Positions 7,344 to 16,454 of a stretch of DNA of 42,662 bases are shown piece by piece. This DNA is from Streptomyces hilarionis (GTDB taxonomy: Bacteria > Actinomycetota > Actinomycetes > Streptomycetales > Streptomycetaceae): contig NZ_JAHHIT010000086.1 in the NCBI RefSeq assembly GCF_024539675.1, forward strand, positions 1 to 42,662, in the 5' to 3' direction. Positions within the stretch are counted from its first letter, which is position 1; the number at the start of each line of letters is the position of its first letter. Made by a program: the position numbers and the translations under genes. The notes under the pieces are model-generated. The model was not told the DNA's origin. It made no database searches and saw only the letters and a list, made by a program, of their open reading frames with translations.

Positions 7344-7516
7344 CGCCGACTCCTGTTCCCCGTGGACCTGCGGACGTATGGCGGCACCACCGTAGCCAGG
7401 GAGCTTTCGGGTAAGTCCGGCTTTGTCAGGTTGACGTGACCGGAGCATGCAGAACCCATACAGGTGTTTGGCCGCGGCCAGATCAGGAATTGACCGCGGG
7501 ATGACCCGATCCGCCG
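7344..7516. promoter_or_regulatory. Noncoding gap between mycosin and SAV_915-like gene
   Basis: These 173 bp are more A/T-rich than the flanks. They could hold a promoter for the leftward cargo genes, or only a spacer in one long transcript. No convincing hairpin or clear -35/-10 pair stands out. Confidence 0.25.
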
Positions 7517-8836
7517 CTACTGTGCCCGGCCGACGCCGACGTCGTCGGCCGCACCCGTGATCCGTCGAGCCCGCCTGCGTGCGTCCCTGACCGCCACCGC
7601 AGCGCCGCCGAGGCCCGCGACCAGGACCGCCGCCGCCACGACCACGTAGGTGGCGAGGCGCGCGCTGCGCTCGTCGGGGGTCTCGCCGGTCCGGAACGTC
7701 GCGGGCGACGGCGCCTGGGCCTGCCCCAGACCGTCCCGGGGACTCGGGGACTCGACGGGCCGGTCGTCGTCCGTCAGGGCGCGGACCGGGTCGACGACGC
7801 CCCACCCGACCAGACGGTCGTGGCCGGCGATCGTGCGTTCCGCGCTCTGCTCGATCCGGGCGACGATCTCGCGCGCCGTCCAGTCCGGGTGCCTCGCCTT
7901 GAGCAGCGCCGCCACACCCGCCACGTACGGTGCCGAGAAGCTCGTCCCGTTGTCGGCGCAGTGGCCGCCCTTGGGCACGGTGGAGACGATGTCGACGCCT
8001 GGGGCCGCCACGCCGACGAAGTCGCCGGACTGGGAGAAGGAGGCGCGCTCGTTGTTGCGGTCCGAGGCGGCGACCGCCAGGACGCCCGCATAGGACGCCG
8101 GATAGGTCTTCTTGACGTTGCCGCCGACACCGTCGTTGCCCGCCGACGCCACGACCACGACCTTGCGGGCCAGGGCTTCGTCGACAGCCCGCTCCAGGTC
8201 GTCGGAGGGTCTGACCGCGTTCGACGTGTCCTGGGAGATGTTGATGATCCCGGCCCCGGCCTGGACGGCGTAGCGAATCGCGCGGGCCAGCGACTTGGCG
8301 TCGCCGTGGCCCTCCGCGTCGTTCTGCTGGATCGGGATGACGGTGGCCTCGGGGGCCAGGCCCACGAAGCCGGTGCCGTCGAGGGGGCGGGCCGCGATGA
8401 TGCCGGCGACCTTGGTGCCGTGGCCGACCGTGTCCGTCGTGCCGTTCTCGGCGCCCCGCTCGATGGGGTCGCCCTCGTCGTCCTTGAGGTTCCTCGGCAG
8501 GAGGTTGCGGCCGGCCTTCACGTCGACCGCTGCGCTGAGCTGCGGGTTCGTCACGTCCACGCCCGTGTCGATGACGGCAACGCGGACGCCCTCGCCCTTG
8601 GACCGGCTCCACAGTTCGTCCAGGAGGACGCGCTGCAGGGCCCAGGGACGGCCGGGGTACTCACCGTTGGGGAACGTGCACTGGTCCGAGTAGGGCAGCT
8701 TGCCCGCCGCGGCCGCCGGGGGCGCGAGGGCCGTGGCCGTCGTGAGCAGGGCGGCGGCCGCGACGACGGCGGTGCGCAGCAGCGCGTGCCCGCCGGGCGT
8801 CATGACGGTACGAAGCGGCATCGCCGTACGCGGCAT
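7517..8836 (-). CDS. mycP: Mycosin-type subtilisin protease of the ESX locus (first copy)
   Basis: This 439-aa S8 protease has a long signal peptide (about 1-44), the catalytic Asp90 (VAVIDTGVD), His139 (GHGTK), oxyanion Asn234 (SAGND) and Ser299 (GTSFSAP). A Pro/Ser-rich linker and one C-terminal membrane helix (about 391-413) precede an Arg-rich cytosolic tail. Two Cys (53, 293) could form a disulfide outside the cell. This is the MycP layout. It lies 15 bp after eccB, the same eccB-mycP linkage as in many actinobacterial ESX loci, so it is probably the channel-associated copy. The ATG at 8836 has GAAGGG nine bases upstream. A GTG at 8851, abutting the eccB stop, is an in-frame alternative adding five residues. 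Confidence 0.93.
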   Translation of the reverse strand: MPRTAMPLRTVMTPGGHALLRTAVVAAAALLTTATALAPPAAAAGKLPYSDQCTFPNGEYPGRPWALQRVLLDELWSRSKGEGVRVAVIDTGVDVTNPQLSAAVDVKAGRNLLPRNLKDDEGDPIERGAENGTTDTVGHGTKVAGIIAARPLDGTGFVGLAPEATVIPIQQNDAEGHGDAKSLARAIRYAVQAGAGIINISQDTSNAVRPSDDLERAVDEALARKVVVVASAGNDGVGGNVKKTYPASYAGVLAVAASDRNNERASFSQSGDFVGVAAPGVDIVSTVPKGGHCADNGTSFSAPYVAGVAALLKARHPDWTAREIVARIEQSAERTIAGHDRLVGWGVVDPVRALTDDDRPVESPSPRDGLGQAQAPSPATFRTGETPDERSARLATYVVVAAAVLVAGLGGAAVAVRDARRRARRITGAADDVGVGRAQ

Positions 8837-8851
8837 GCTCGGCCCTTCCAC

Positions 8852-10375
8852 TCAGGAGCCCTGGGGCTGGCGGGCGGCCGCCGTCGACAGACGTGGCCCG
8901 GTGGGCAGGAACTCCGACCAGGCGGCCGGGATCGGCGCCGCGTCGACGTCCTTGTAGCCCAACAGGGTCTGGGCCTGCCGGGCCTCCTGCCGCAGCTGTT
9001 CGCGCTTCTTCGCGGTCGTGCCGATGCCCGCGTCGTCCGTCGCGCTGTCGCCGTTGGACTGCAGGACGTATCGCAGGCCGGTGTCCGTGACGAGGAAGAC
9101 CGGGCCGACCGTGGTCTCCTCGCCCTGGAACTGGCGGTAGAGCTGGCCGGAGCCGGGTGTGACGTAGGCGCTGGAGGAACCGGTGGGGAGTTCGGCCGGG
9201 AAGTCGGCGCCCGCCCAGGTGCTCAGGGTCGTCGCGCCCGATCGGGCGTTCACGCCGCGCAGGACGTTGCAGACCGTGCGGCGGCCGCTCTCGCCCCGCG
9301 ACGCGTCGTTGACCGGCGCGGGGTCCCCGGTGGGCCAGCGGTGCTCGGTGCCGAACGCCTGGCCCGGCACGATCGCACCGGGGCTGACCTCGCGGGCGTG
9401 GCCGGCCTGGCCGAGCGGCGCCAGCTCCTTGCTGAACAGCAGAAGCTGGGCGACGAAGGCGGACACGGGAGCCACCCGGTCGCTCAACACTACGTAGTAC
9501 TGCTGGGTGTTGTTGTCGAACGCCCGCAGCACCGTGCCGACCTTGTCGCCCGGCCCGTCCAGCCGGCCCGGCGCGCCGGTCGCCGTGCCCGGCCGGCCGG
9601 GGATGTGCGGGAAGGTGATCGGGTCGCCCCGGTGCAGGGTCGCCAGCCATTGCGTGGACACCCGCTGTGGCTCCCGGCCGGATCCGACCACCGCCCGCAG
9701 CAGCAACTCGTCGCCCTTGTCGACCTGGTACGCCGTGCCGGCCGCGTCCACGACGTACTGCGTGCCGGCCGGGTCCTTCACATAGAGCAACTGGCCGCCG
9801 TGCAGGCGGTTCGCGCCCTCGGTCGCGTCCTGCTCACGGGACGCCAGGACCAGTGCCGCCCGCTGCACGGAGGCACCGCCCGCGTCCGGCCGTTCGCAGA
9901 CCGCCCAGCGCTTCGCGGTGCCCGCCTCCGAGGCCGCCGGCAGACGGTCGGGGGCGTACGGGATGCCGACGGTGACACCGTGCGGAATCCTGCCGCTGTC
10001 CAGGACGGACTCCGAGACGGTGACCACCTCGCCCTGCCCCTCGTCGAGGAGGAGCCTCGCGGAGGCCATGTTCAGGACAGGGTGCAGCTGGACCTGCGTA
10101 CCGGTCTTCAGGACGACGTACCGGGTGGTCGACTTGCTCGCGACGATCACCTTGGCGTTCGGCACGTCCCAGCCCTTGGGCGCGGTCGGCTTGAACATGC
10201 CCCACGCGCCGAAGACGGCCATCACGACGATCCCGACGACGATGCCGGGCAGGATCGCTCGCAGCGGGCGCGGCGCCCCTTCCTCCGAACCGTCGGGCGA
10301 GGACTGCAGGAAGGCCGCCAGCATCCGGCGCTTCGCGAAGGTGTAGGCGTTGAGCTGATCCCGCCGAGATGCCAT
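8852..10375 (-). CDS. eccB: Type VII secretion membrane protein EccB
   Basis: This 507-aa protein carries the EccB signature N-terminus (MASRRDQLNAYTFAKRR), a short cytosolic segment, a single membrane helix at about 41-60 and a large extracytoplasmic domain with repeated R-type folds. Cys160 and Cys369 match the conserved disulfide of the family. EccB is one of the four core membrane subunits of the ESX channel, with EccC, EccD and EccE. The start was set at the ATG at 10373-10375 because the conserved N-terminus begins there, with GGGGAG 12 nt upstream. The frame stays open 81 codons further but lacks family sequence. It is the first gene of the leftward arm and faces eccE across a 203-bp divergent region. 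Confidence 0.95.
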   Translation of the reverse strand: MASRRDQLNAYTFAKRRMLAAFLQSSPDGSEEGAPRPLRAILPGIVVGIVVMAVFGAWGMFKPTAPKGWDVPNAKVIVASKSTTRYVVLKTGTQVQLHPVLNMASARLLLDEGQGEVVTVSESVLDSGRIPHGVTVGIPYAPDRLPAASEAGTAKRWAVCERPDAGGASVQRAALVLASREQDATEGANRLHGGQLLYVKDPAGTQYVVDAAGTAYQVDKGDELLLRAVVGSGREPQRVSTQWLATLHRGDPITFPHIPGRPGTATGAPGRLDGPGDKVGTVLRAFDNNTQQYYVVLSDRVAPVSAFVAQLLLFSKELAPLGQAGHAREVSPGAIVPGQAFGTEHRWPTGDPAPVNDASRGESGRRTVCNVLRGVNARSGATTLSTWAGADFPAELPTGSSSAYVTPGSGQLYRQFQGEETTVGPVFLVTDTGLRYVLQSNGDSATDDAGIGTTAKKREQLRQEARQAQTLLGYKDVDAAPIPAAWSEFLPTGPRLSTAAARQPQGS

Positions 10376-10578
10376 CTGTGCCCGTCTCTCCCCGTTTTCC
10401 GGCCGATCCGCGCGAGCTTCGGCACGGTGCCCCGGTACCCCGTCCTCGATGTCAGAGCGGCCACCTACTATGCCTGGTGACCGTGGGGACTTGAGGAGCG
10501 GGTAGGGTTCCCGGGCCGTCGGGTGCCCGGTGCGGTGCCGCACCACGGGGGAAGCGTGAACGGAACGGGGATCGAGTG
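10376..10578. promoter_or_regulatory. Divergent promoter region between eccB and eccE
   Basis: The two core ESX membrane genes point away from each other across 203 bp. A -10-like TACTAT at 10466-10471 (plus strand) overlaps TAGTAG on the minus strand, without a good -35 on either side, so exact promoters are not assigned. The eccB leader contains the 14-mer CGGAAAACGGGGAG (10388-10401, minus strand), also found before the 144-aa gene. Confidence 0.5.
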
Positions 10579-11892
10579 ATGGCTTCGGCAACAGGCGTGC
10601 GCTCCGCCGGCCGGTCACGGACCGGGAGCTCTCCGGCTGCCGGTCCGCTGCCGCCGGGGCAGCCGTCGGCTCCGGGCGCGCTCAGGGCCCGGGGCGGCGC
10701 GGGCCGCGGCCGGTCGTTCCGTCTGCAACGGCTCGTGCTGGTGGAGATCGCGGCCGCGCTCCTGCTCGTCGGCTGGGTGAGCGGTCCCGCGGTGCTGCCG
10801 GCGGCGGCGATCCCGGCCGTGGTGCTCGTGGTCCTCGCCTTCGCTCGTCGCCGGGGCCGCTCGCTGCCCGAGTGGCTCGCGACGGCACGGGAGTTGAAGG
10901 CCCGCCGGAGGCGGGCGGGCCGACTGGAGATACCGCCCGGCACGGAACCCGGTTTCGGACCGGCCGTGGAGTGCGATCCCGGGCTGCGGACCTACGTGTA
11001 CGGAGGCCGCGACCGTCGTCCCGTCGGGCTCGTCGGGGACGGGACCTTCGTCACGGTCGTGCTCCAGGTGGAGGCGGACGCGACGGCGATGCGGGCCCCA
11101 CGCGACCACCGGCCGCTGCCGCTCGCCCTGGTGCGGGACGCCCTTGAAGTGGACGGCATCCGGCTGGAGTCCGCGCAGATCGTGCTGCACACCCAGCCCG
11201 CCCCCGCACTGCATCTGCCTCCGCAGTCCGTGGCCGTGGCCAACTACCTGCCCTTGCAGGAGCAGACCGGAGCGCCGGCGGTACGCATCACCTGGATCGC
11301 GCTGAAACTCGATCCGGAGCGGTGTCCGCAGGCCGTGGCCGTCCGCGGAGGCGGCCTGATCGGTGCGCAGAAGTGCGCTGTCCGCGCGGCGGACCACCTC
11401 GCGAGCCGGCTGACCGGCGCCGGGTTCCGGGCGACGGTGTTGAACGTGGAGGAGTTGACGACCGCCATCGCCACATCGGCCTGCGCCAACCCCTTGGTGA
11501 CGGCGGAGGCAGGACGGACCGGGCAGGTGGATCGGCGCACCGAGGAGACCAGCCGGAGCTGGCGGTGCGACAACCGGCGCCACACCACGTACTGGTTGCA
11601 CCGGTGGCCCGCCTCGGGCGCCGGCGGCCCGTCCCTGCCGCAGTTCGTGGCCCTGATCACGGCGGTGCCCGCGCTCGCCACCACGTTCAGTGTCACCCTC
11701 GCGCACGGTGACCGCCAGGAAATGTCCCTGACCGGGCACGTCCGGGTGACGGGCCGCAGCGACGACGAACTCGTGGCCGTCCGGCGCGCGGTGCAGGGCG
11801 CGGCCCGGCACACCGGCGCCGGACTCGCCCGTCTCGACCGGGAGCAGGTGCCGGGCATGCTCGCGACTCTGCCTCTCGGAGGTGCCCGATGA
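10579..11892 (+). CDS. eccE: Type VII secretion protein EccE
   Basis: This 437-aa protein has a Gly/Pro/Arg-rich N-terminus (1-48), two adjacent membrane helices at about 51-68 and 71-88 followed by a basic stop-transfer segment, and a mixed alpha/beta cytoplasmic domain to the end. That layout, the position opposite eccB and the SLPEWL motif after the helices fit EccE, a peripheral subunit of the ESX membrane complex. The start is ATG at 10579-10581; a GTG directly before it (10576) would add one residue. Its stop overlaps the next start by four bases (ATGA), so the two are translationally coupled. Confidence 0.85.
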   Translation: MASATGVRSAGRSRTGSSPAAGPLPPGQPSAPGALRARGGAGRGRSFRLQRLVLVEIAAALLLVGWVSGPAVLPAAAIPAVVLVVLAFARRRGRSLPEWLATARELKARRRRAGRLEIPPGTEPGFGPAVECDPGLRTYVYGGRDRRPVGLVGDGTFVTVVLQVEADATAMRAPRDHRPLPLALVRDALEVDGIRLESAQIVLHTQPAPALHLPPQSVAVANYLPLQEQTGAPAVRITWIALKLDPERCPQAVAVRGGGLIGAQKCAVRAADHLASRLTGAGFRATVLNVEELTTAIATSACANPLVTAEAGRTGQVDRRTEETSRSWRCDNRRHTTYWLHRWPASGAGGPSLPQFVALITAVPALATTFSVTLAHGDRQEMSLTGHVRVTGRSDDELVAVRRAVQGAARHTGAGLARLDREQVPGMLATLPLGGAR

Positions 11893-12665
11893 CAGCGACG
11901 CCGATACCCCGCGGCACGGCTCCCGGCGAACCCGAGCCCGCCGCCGCCCGGTTCCGGCGCCTCTCGCCGCGCAGCGGCTTCGGCCTGATCGGCCCGCGGC
12001 ACGGACGGCACTCGGTTTCCGTGGACCAGTTGGCCGCGCTCGCCCTGCCCATCGGGGACGACGGTGTCGTCGTCGGGGTCGATGCCGAGGGGCGGCCCGC
12101 CGTGTTGGGGCTCAACCGGCCCACGGCGTACGACGTCGTCCTGATCGGGGGGCTGTGGACGGCGCAGGTGCTGGCGCTCAGGGCGGCGGCGACCGGTGCG
12201 CGGGTCGCCGTGGAGACGGGACGTCCGCAGGCGTGGGAGCAGATGCTGCACGCGATGGGCGGCGGGCAGAACGGGCTGGCGGTGTACGAGGTCGGCCGGG
12301 TGCCTCCGCAGGGCGCTTCGGCGGGCACGCCGGTGCTGGTGGTGCGGGACTGCGGAATGCGGCCGCCGAGGGGGCGCGTCGCCTCCGGGCCCTGGCAGGC
12401 CGTGCTGACGCTGCTGCCGTATCTCAGCCCGGTCGCCCCGCGCCTCGTCCGACAGGCCCGGCTGGTCGGCGTGCAGCGGATCTCGCCGGACGAAGCCGCG
12501 GAGCTGGGCCGCGCGTTGGCACTGCCCCGTGCGGACGTGGAGGCGCTTCCCACGCTCGCCGACGGTTTCACCCTGTGGTGCGCCGCACGCGACCGGCAGT
12601 ACGTGATGACGCAACCCACGGATGCGGAGATCGGGTTGCTGGGCACTCCGCGTCGCATGGACTGA
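11889..12665 (+). CDS. Hypothetical ESX-locus protein coupled to EccE
   Basis: This 258-aa protein has no signal peptide or membrane helix. It is Ala/Val/Leu/Arg-rich with an alternating alpha/beta feel, for example a strand-helix unit at about 78-110 (VVLIGGLWTAQVLALRAAATGA) that recalls Rossmann-like folds but without a clear nucleotide motif. It overlaps eccE by four bases, so it is probably made together with EccE and may act at the cytosolic face of the channel. The residue pattern is reminiscent of the cytosolic part of EccE itself, so a distant relationship or complex is possible. I recognise no named family. Confidence 0.75.
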   Translation: MTATPIPRGTAPGEPEPAAARFRRLSPRSGFGLIGPRHGRHSVSVDQLAALALPIGDDGVVVGVDAEGRPAVLGLNRPTAYDVVLIGGLWTAQVLALRAAATGARVAVETGRPQAWEQMLHAMGGGQNGLAVYEVGRVPPQGASAGTPVLVVRDCGMRPPRGRVASGPWQAVLTLLPYLSPVAPRLVRQARLVGVQRISPDEAAELGRALALPRADVEALPTLADGFTLWCAARDRQYVMTQPTDAEIGLLGTPRRMD

Positions 12666-13030
12666 ACCGAGACGTCACCGAGACATCGGCCCGCTACTCC
12701 CGCTCCCCCCACGGCACTTCCGGCCATTTGCCCGGTTTGCCTAGTGACGTGGGGAACAGCGGCCACTGCGTCGTGGAGTCACCGGCGTGGTCGCGGAGTC
12801 GGTGACGTGATGGACTGGTGCTCAGGGGCGGGCGGGCCTGCCTGCGCCGGGCGTCCGATGATTAGGCTGGTGCGGGGGCGCGGTACCGGAAACCGTGGGA
12901 CGGGTGTCCACGCCTCTGGGGGAGGGCCGGCGCATCGGACGACCTCAGACCGCCTCGCATCACTTCGGACGACGAGAGAAACGGTCGCCCCGCCACGGCA
13001 TGAGGGTGCTCGACCACTTCAGGAGGAATT
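12666..13030 (+). promoter_or_regulatory. Intergenic region before the EspI-like ATPase
   Basis: No gene is supported in these 365 bp. A Streptomyces-style -10, TAGGCT (12863-12868), lies about 163 bp before the next start; its -35 partner (about 12840-12845) is a poor match. A strong ribosome site AGGAGG (13021-13026) stands four bases before the GTG at 13031. A separate promoter for the ATPase gene is therefore likely. Confidence 0.4.
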
Positions 13031-16000
13031 GTGAGCAGCGATCGGGACGGGATCCGCGGGGGCTGGGCCACACCCGGCGATGACCAGCCCGACGCGGAGT
13101 CCTCCGTCGAGGCGACGGGCGAGTTCACCATCGACTACGCGCCGCCTGCCTGGTACACGCAGAACGCGGGCGCGGCCGCGACGAGCGGCGCGACGGGGCC
13201 GACCGCGACGGGGCCGACGGGGCAAGCGGCCGTGAACCCTGGCGCGGCAGCCCCTGCCGGGCCGCCCGCGGGTCCGGCAGGTCCGGCCGGTCCGGTGGAG
13301 CCCGACGCGCTTGGTGCGCCCGCTGCACCCGGCCCCCTCGGTGCGCCCGGCGCTCCTGGCGTGCCGTTCACTCCGGCGGCGCCTCCGGTGCCTCCGGCGC
13401 CCTACGCGGCGGAGACCCCTGTCGCCGCGCCCGCGCCGCCCGCGCCCGTCCCTCCGGCGCCCGCTCCTGCTCCTGCTCCCGCCCCTCCCCAGGTGCCCGA
13501 GGCTCCGTTCGCTCCGCCCGCGCCGCCGGTGGCTCCCGTGGGCTCCGTCCCGCAGCCGGAAGCCGTGCCCGCCGTTCCGGCGGACAGCGGGTTCGAGCTC
13601 CAGCGTCCGGTGGCCCCGGCGCCCGCCCCGACGGCCGCGCCCGTGACGCCTCCGGTCGCCCAGGCAGCGCCGCCGGCCGAGGACGACGGCGACTCCGGGA
13701 ACGGCGACCTCGAGAGCGGCGCCACCATGCGCTTCTCAGCGATCGCCCTCAAGCGGGAGATCGCCGAACACGCCGCCGCGGCAGGGCCCGTGAGCCCGCC
13801 GCAGGAAGCGCCCGCCGACATGCAGCGTGACGGTCGTCCGGCGGACGGTTCTCAGTCGGCCGACGGGTCCGCGCTCGACCAGGCCCTGCCCGCCGTCGCG
13901 GAACCGGAGCCGGAAGCGGAATCGGAATCGGGTCCTGCGGCGGTCGTCGCGCCTCAGGCCTCCGTCGACGGTGCCCACGGTGCCGCCGACGACCCTGCGC
14001 GCGACGCCGGAGAAGCCGGTGCCGACCTCTCCGAGGGCCCGGCGGCTCAGGACGCCGAGTCCGGGGCCGGTCCGGCGCCCGAGGAGTCTCCCGCGGTCGC
14101 GGACGCAGTTCCCGGGCACGCCGCCGCCGAGGCTCCGTCGAACGCCGCTCCCCAGCCCACTGCCGAGGCCCCGCCTCGCCCTGAGTCCCACGAGCCTCAC
14201 GACGCCCACGAGCCTCACGACGTACAGGAGCCGCAGGACGTACAGGAGCCGCAGGACAGCGCACCTCGGGACGGCGCACCCGAAGAGGCCCCGCCCACCG
14301 GTCCGCCCCTCTGGACTCCCCCGCCCGTGCCACAGAGCGGCCTGCCTCCGCTGCCGCCGTCGTACGAGCCCGCCGCTCCGGCTCCGGCGGCACAGTGGCC
14401 GGCCCAGCCGCAGCCGGCCGAAGCCCCGGCCCCCGCGCCGCAGTCCCACGTCCCGCCGCAGGCGGCCCCACCGGCGCCGGTCGGCTGGAACCCGGCGGGC
14501 CCGCAGCCCGCTCCGGCCGCACCGCAGCCCGGCTACGGCTTCCCGCAGGCCCAGCACCCCCAAGACCCCCAGCGCCCTCAGCCCCCTCAGCAAACCGACC
14601 ATCCCGGGCAACCCGGACAGCCCGGCTACGGCTTTCCGCAGCCCCCCGCACCCGCGCCGGCGGCCCAGCAGCCTCCCGCGCCCCAGCCGGGTTACGGCTT
14701 CCCTCAGCCCGGCGAGGCGCCGGCGCCCACCCCGCCCGCCGTGCCCGGCGGTTACGGCTTCCCCCAGCCGCCCGCGCCCCAGGCACAGCCCCAGGCTCAG
14801 GTTCCGCAGCCGCAGCCGGGGTTCCCGCAGCCCGGCGCCCAGCCCGGGTTCCCGCAGCAGCCGGACGCGTCCTTCCCGGCGGCCGCTCCTCAGGGCTTTC
14901 CGCACGGAGCTCCGCAGGGCGCGGCCCCGCAGGGCTTCGCCGGACAGGCCCCGCAGCCCGCGCCGCAGCCGACGCCGTACGCACCTCAGGCTCCCGCGCC
15001 CGCACCCGAGCCCGGCTCCGGTCCCGCACCCGTGCAGGGCCCCGGCCCTGACCTGTCGTCGCAGGGGCACCAGGCCGCGCCGCAGGTTCCGCAGCAGCCC
15101 ATCGACCCCCGGTCCGGGGCCGCTTGGCCGCAGCCGATCCAGCACGACCAGCGGCAGCCGGTCAACCCCGGTGCCGCGCCGCTCGGTTACACGGCTGCCG
15201 TGGAGCTGTCGTCGGACCGCCTGCTCAACAACAAGAAGCAGAAGGCGAAGAGCGGCCGGCCGACCGCCGCGCCGTCCCGCTTCAAGCTGGGCGGGAAGAA
15301 GGAGGAGGCCGAGCGTCAGCGCAAGCTGGAGCTGATCCGCACGCCGGTGCTGTCGTGCTACCGGATCGCGGTCATCAGCCTCAAGGGCGGCGTGGGCAAG
15401 ACGACGACCACCACCGCCCTCGGGTCGACGCTGGCCACCGAGCGCCAGGACAAGATCCTCGCCATCGACGCCAACCCGGACGCCGGCACGCTCGGCCGAC
15501 GCGTGCGCCGCGAGACGGGGGCGACGATCCGGGACCTCGTCCAGGCGATCCCGTACCTCAACTCCTACATGGACATCCGGCGGTTCACCTCGCAGGCGCC
15601 GTCCGGCCTGGAGATCATCGCCAACGACGTCGACCCGGCCGTCTCGACGGCCTTCAACGACGAGGACTACCGGCGCGCGATCGAGGTGCTCGGCAACCAG
15701 TACCCGATCATCCTCACCGACTCGGGCACCGGTCTGCTCTACAGCGCCATGCGCGGGGTGCTCGACCTCGCCGACCAGCTCATCATCATCTCCACCCCGT
15801 CGGTCGACGGCGCGAGCAGCGCCAGCACCACGCTGGACTGGCTGTCCGCGCACGGGTACGCCGAGTTGGTCTCGCGGTCCCTCACCGTCATCTCCGGGGT
15901 GCGCGAGACCGGCAAGATGATCAAGGTGGACGACATCGTGGCGCACTTCGAGACCCGTTGCCGCGGTGTCGTCGTCGTGCCGTTCGACGAGCACCTGGCG

Positions 16001-16447
16001 GCCGGCGCCGAGGTCGATCTCGACATGATGCGGCCCAAGGTGCGCGAGGCGTACTTCAATCTGACGGCGTTGGTCGCGGAGGACTTCATCCGTCACCAGC
16101 AGCGCCAGGGGCTGTGGACCAGCGACGGCAACCCGCCGCCGGTGGCCGCCCCGCCGATGCCCGGTCAGCCGATGCCGGGTCAGCCGATGCCCGGGCAGCC
16201 CTATCCGGCGCAGGCCGGGCAGCCGTACCCGCAGGCTCCCCAGCCCGGTCCCGGCCAGCCCTACCCTCCGCAGGGCCCGCCGTATCCACAGGACGCCGGC
16301 CAGCCCTATCCGCCGCAACAGCAGCCGCAGGCCCAGCCCCAGCAGCCGCACCCGGGGTATCCCCCGCCGGGGTACGGCTACCCCCAGCAGCCGCAGCAGC
16401 CGCAGCAGCCGCAGCACCCCCAGGCGCCGCAGCCTCCGCAGCAGTAG
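13031..16447 (+). CDS. Proline-rich MinD/ParA-family ATPase of the ESX locus (EspI-like)
   Basis: This 1138-aa protein starts at GTG with an ideal AGGAGG site. Residues about 1-730 are Pro/Ala/Gln-rich and surely disordered, with repeats of the type QPGYGFPQ between about 495 and 610. A basic segment (about 730-775, NNKKQKAKSGR) leads to a MinD/ParA-type ATPase domain (about 777-1030). The deviant Walker A KGGVGKTT is at 785-792, and the A' motif AIDANPDAGTL and switch-like TDSGTG follow. The C-terminal 100 residues repeat PGQP(M/Y)P. A Pro-rich N-terminus plus MinD-like domain in an ESX locus matches EspI, proposed to regulate ESX-1 in mycobacteria. A role in positioning or energising secretion is inferred. 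Confidence 0.88.
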   Translation: MSSDRDGIRGGWATPGDDQPDAESSVEATGEFTIDYAPPAWYTQNAGAAATSGATGPTATGPTGQAAVNPGAAAPAGPPAGPAGPAGPVEPDALGAPAAPGPLGAPGAPGVPFTPAAPPVPPAPYAAETPVAAPAPPAPVPPAPAPAPAPAPPQVPEAPFAPPAPPVAPVGSVPQPEAVPAVPADSGFELQRPVAPAPAPTAAPVTPPVAQAAPPAEDDGDSGNGDLESGATMRFSAIALKREIAEHAAAAGPVSPPQEAPADMQRDGRPADGSQSADGSALDQALPAVAEPEPEAESESGPAAVVAPQASVDGAHGAADDPARDAGEAGADLSEGPAAQDAESGAGPAPEESPAVADAVPGHAAAEAPSNAAPQPTAEAPPRPESHEPHDAHEPHDVQEPQDVQEPQDSAPRDGAPEEAPPTGPPLWTPPPVPQSGLPPLPPSYEPAAPAPAAQWPAQPQPAEAPAPAPQSHVPPQAAPPAPVGWNPAGPQPAPAAPQPGYGFPQAQHPQDPQRPQPPQQTDHPGQPGQPGYGFPQPPAPAPAAQQPPAPQPGYGFPQPGEAPAPTPPAVPGGYGFPQPPAPQAQPQAQVPQPQPGFPQPGAQPGFPQQPDASFPAAAPQGFPHGAPQGAAPQGFAGQAPQPAPQPTPYAPQAPAPAPEPGSGPAPVQGPGPDLSSQGHQAAPQVPQQPIDPRSGAAWPQPIQHDQRQPVNPGAAPLGYTAAVELSSDRLLNNKKQKAKSGRPTAAPSRFKLGGKKEEAERQRKLELIRTPVLSCYRIAVISLKGGVGKTTTTTALGSTLATERQDKILAIDANPDAGTLGRRVRRETGATIRDLVQAIPYLNSYMDIRRFTSQAPSGLEIIANDVDPAVSTAFNDEDYRRAIEVLGNQYPIILTDSGTGLLYSAMRGVLDLADQLIIISTPSVDGASSASTTLDWLSAHGYAELVSRSLTVISGVRETGKMIKVDDIVAHFETRCRGVVVVPFDEHLAAGAEVDLDMMRPKVREAYFNLTALVAEDFIRHQQRQGLWTSDGNPPPVAAPPMPGQPMPGQPMPGQPYPAQAGQPYPQAPQPGPGQPYPPQGPPYPQDAGQPYPPQQQPQAQPQQPHPGYPPPGYGYPQQPQQPQQPQHPQAPQPPQQ

Positions 16448-16454
16448 GGGTGAG

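Noticed and set aside
7344..8612. Upstream extension of the SAV_915-like reading frame across the mycosin gene
   Set aside because: The frame is open but encodes Arg/Gly/Pro-rich shadow sequence antiphase to the mycosin. The GTG at 7343 with its AGGAG site is the credible start.
13736..16417. 893-codon minus-strand open frame opposite the EspI-like ATPase
   Set aside because: Arg/Leu/Gly-rich antisense product without any motif; the plus strand carries a clear MinD-type ATPase.
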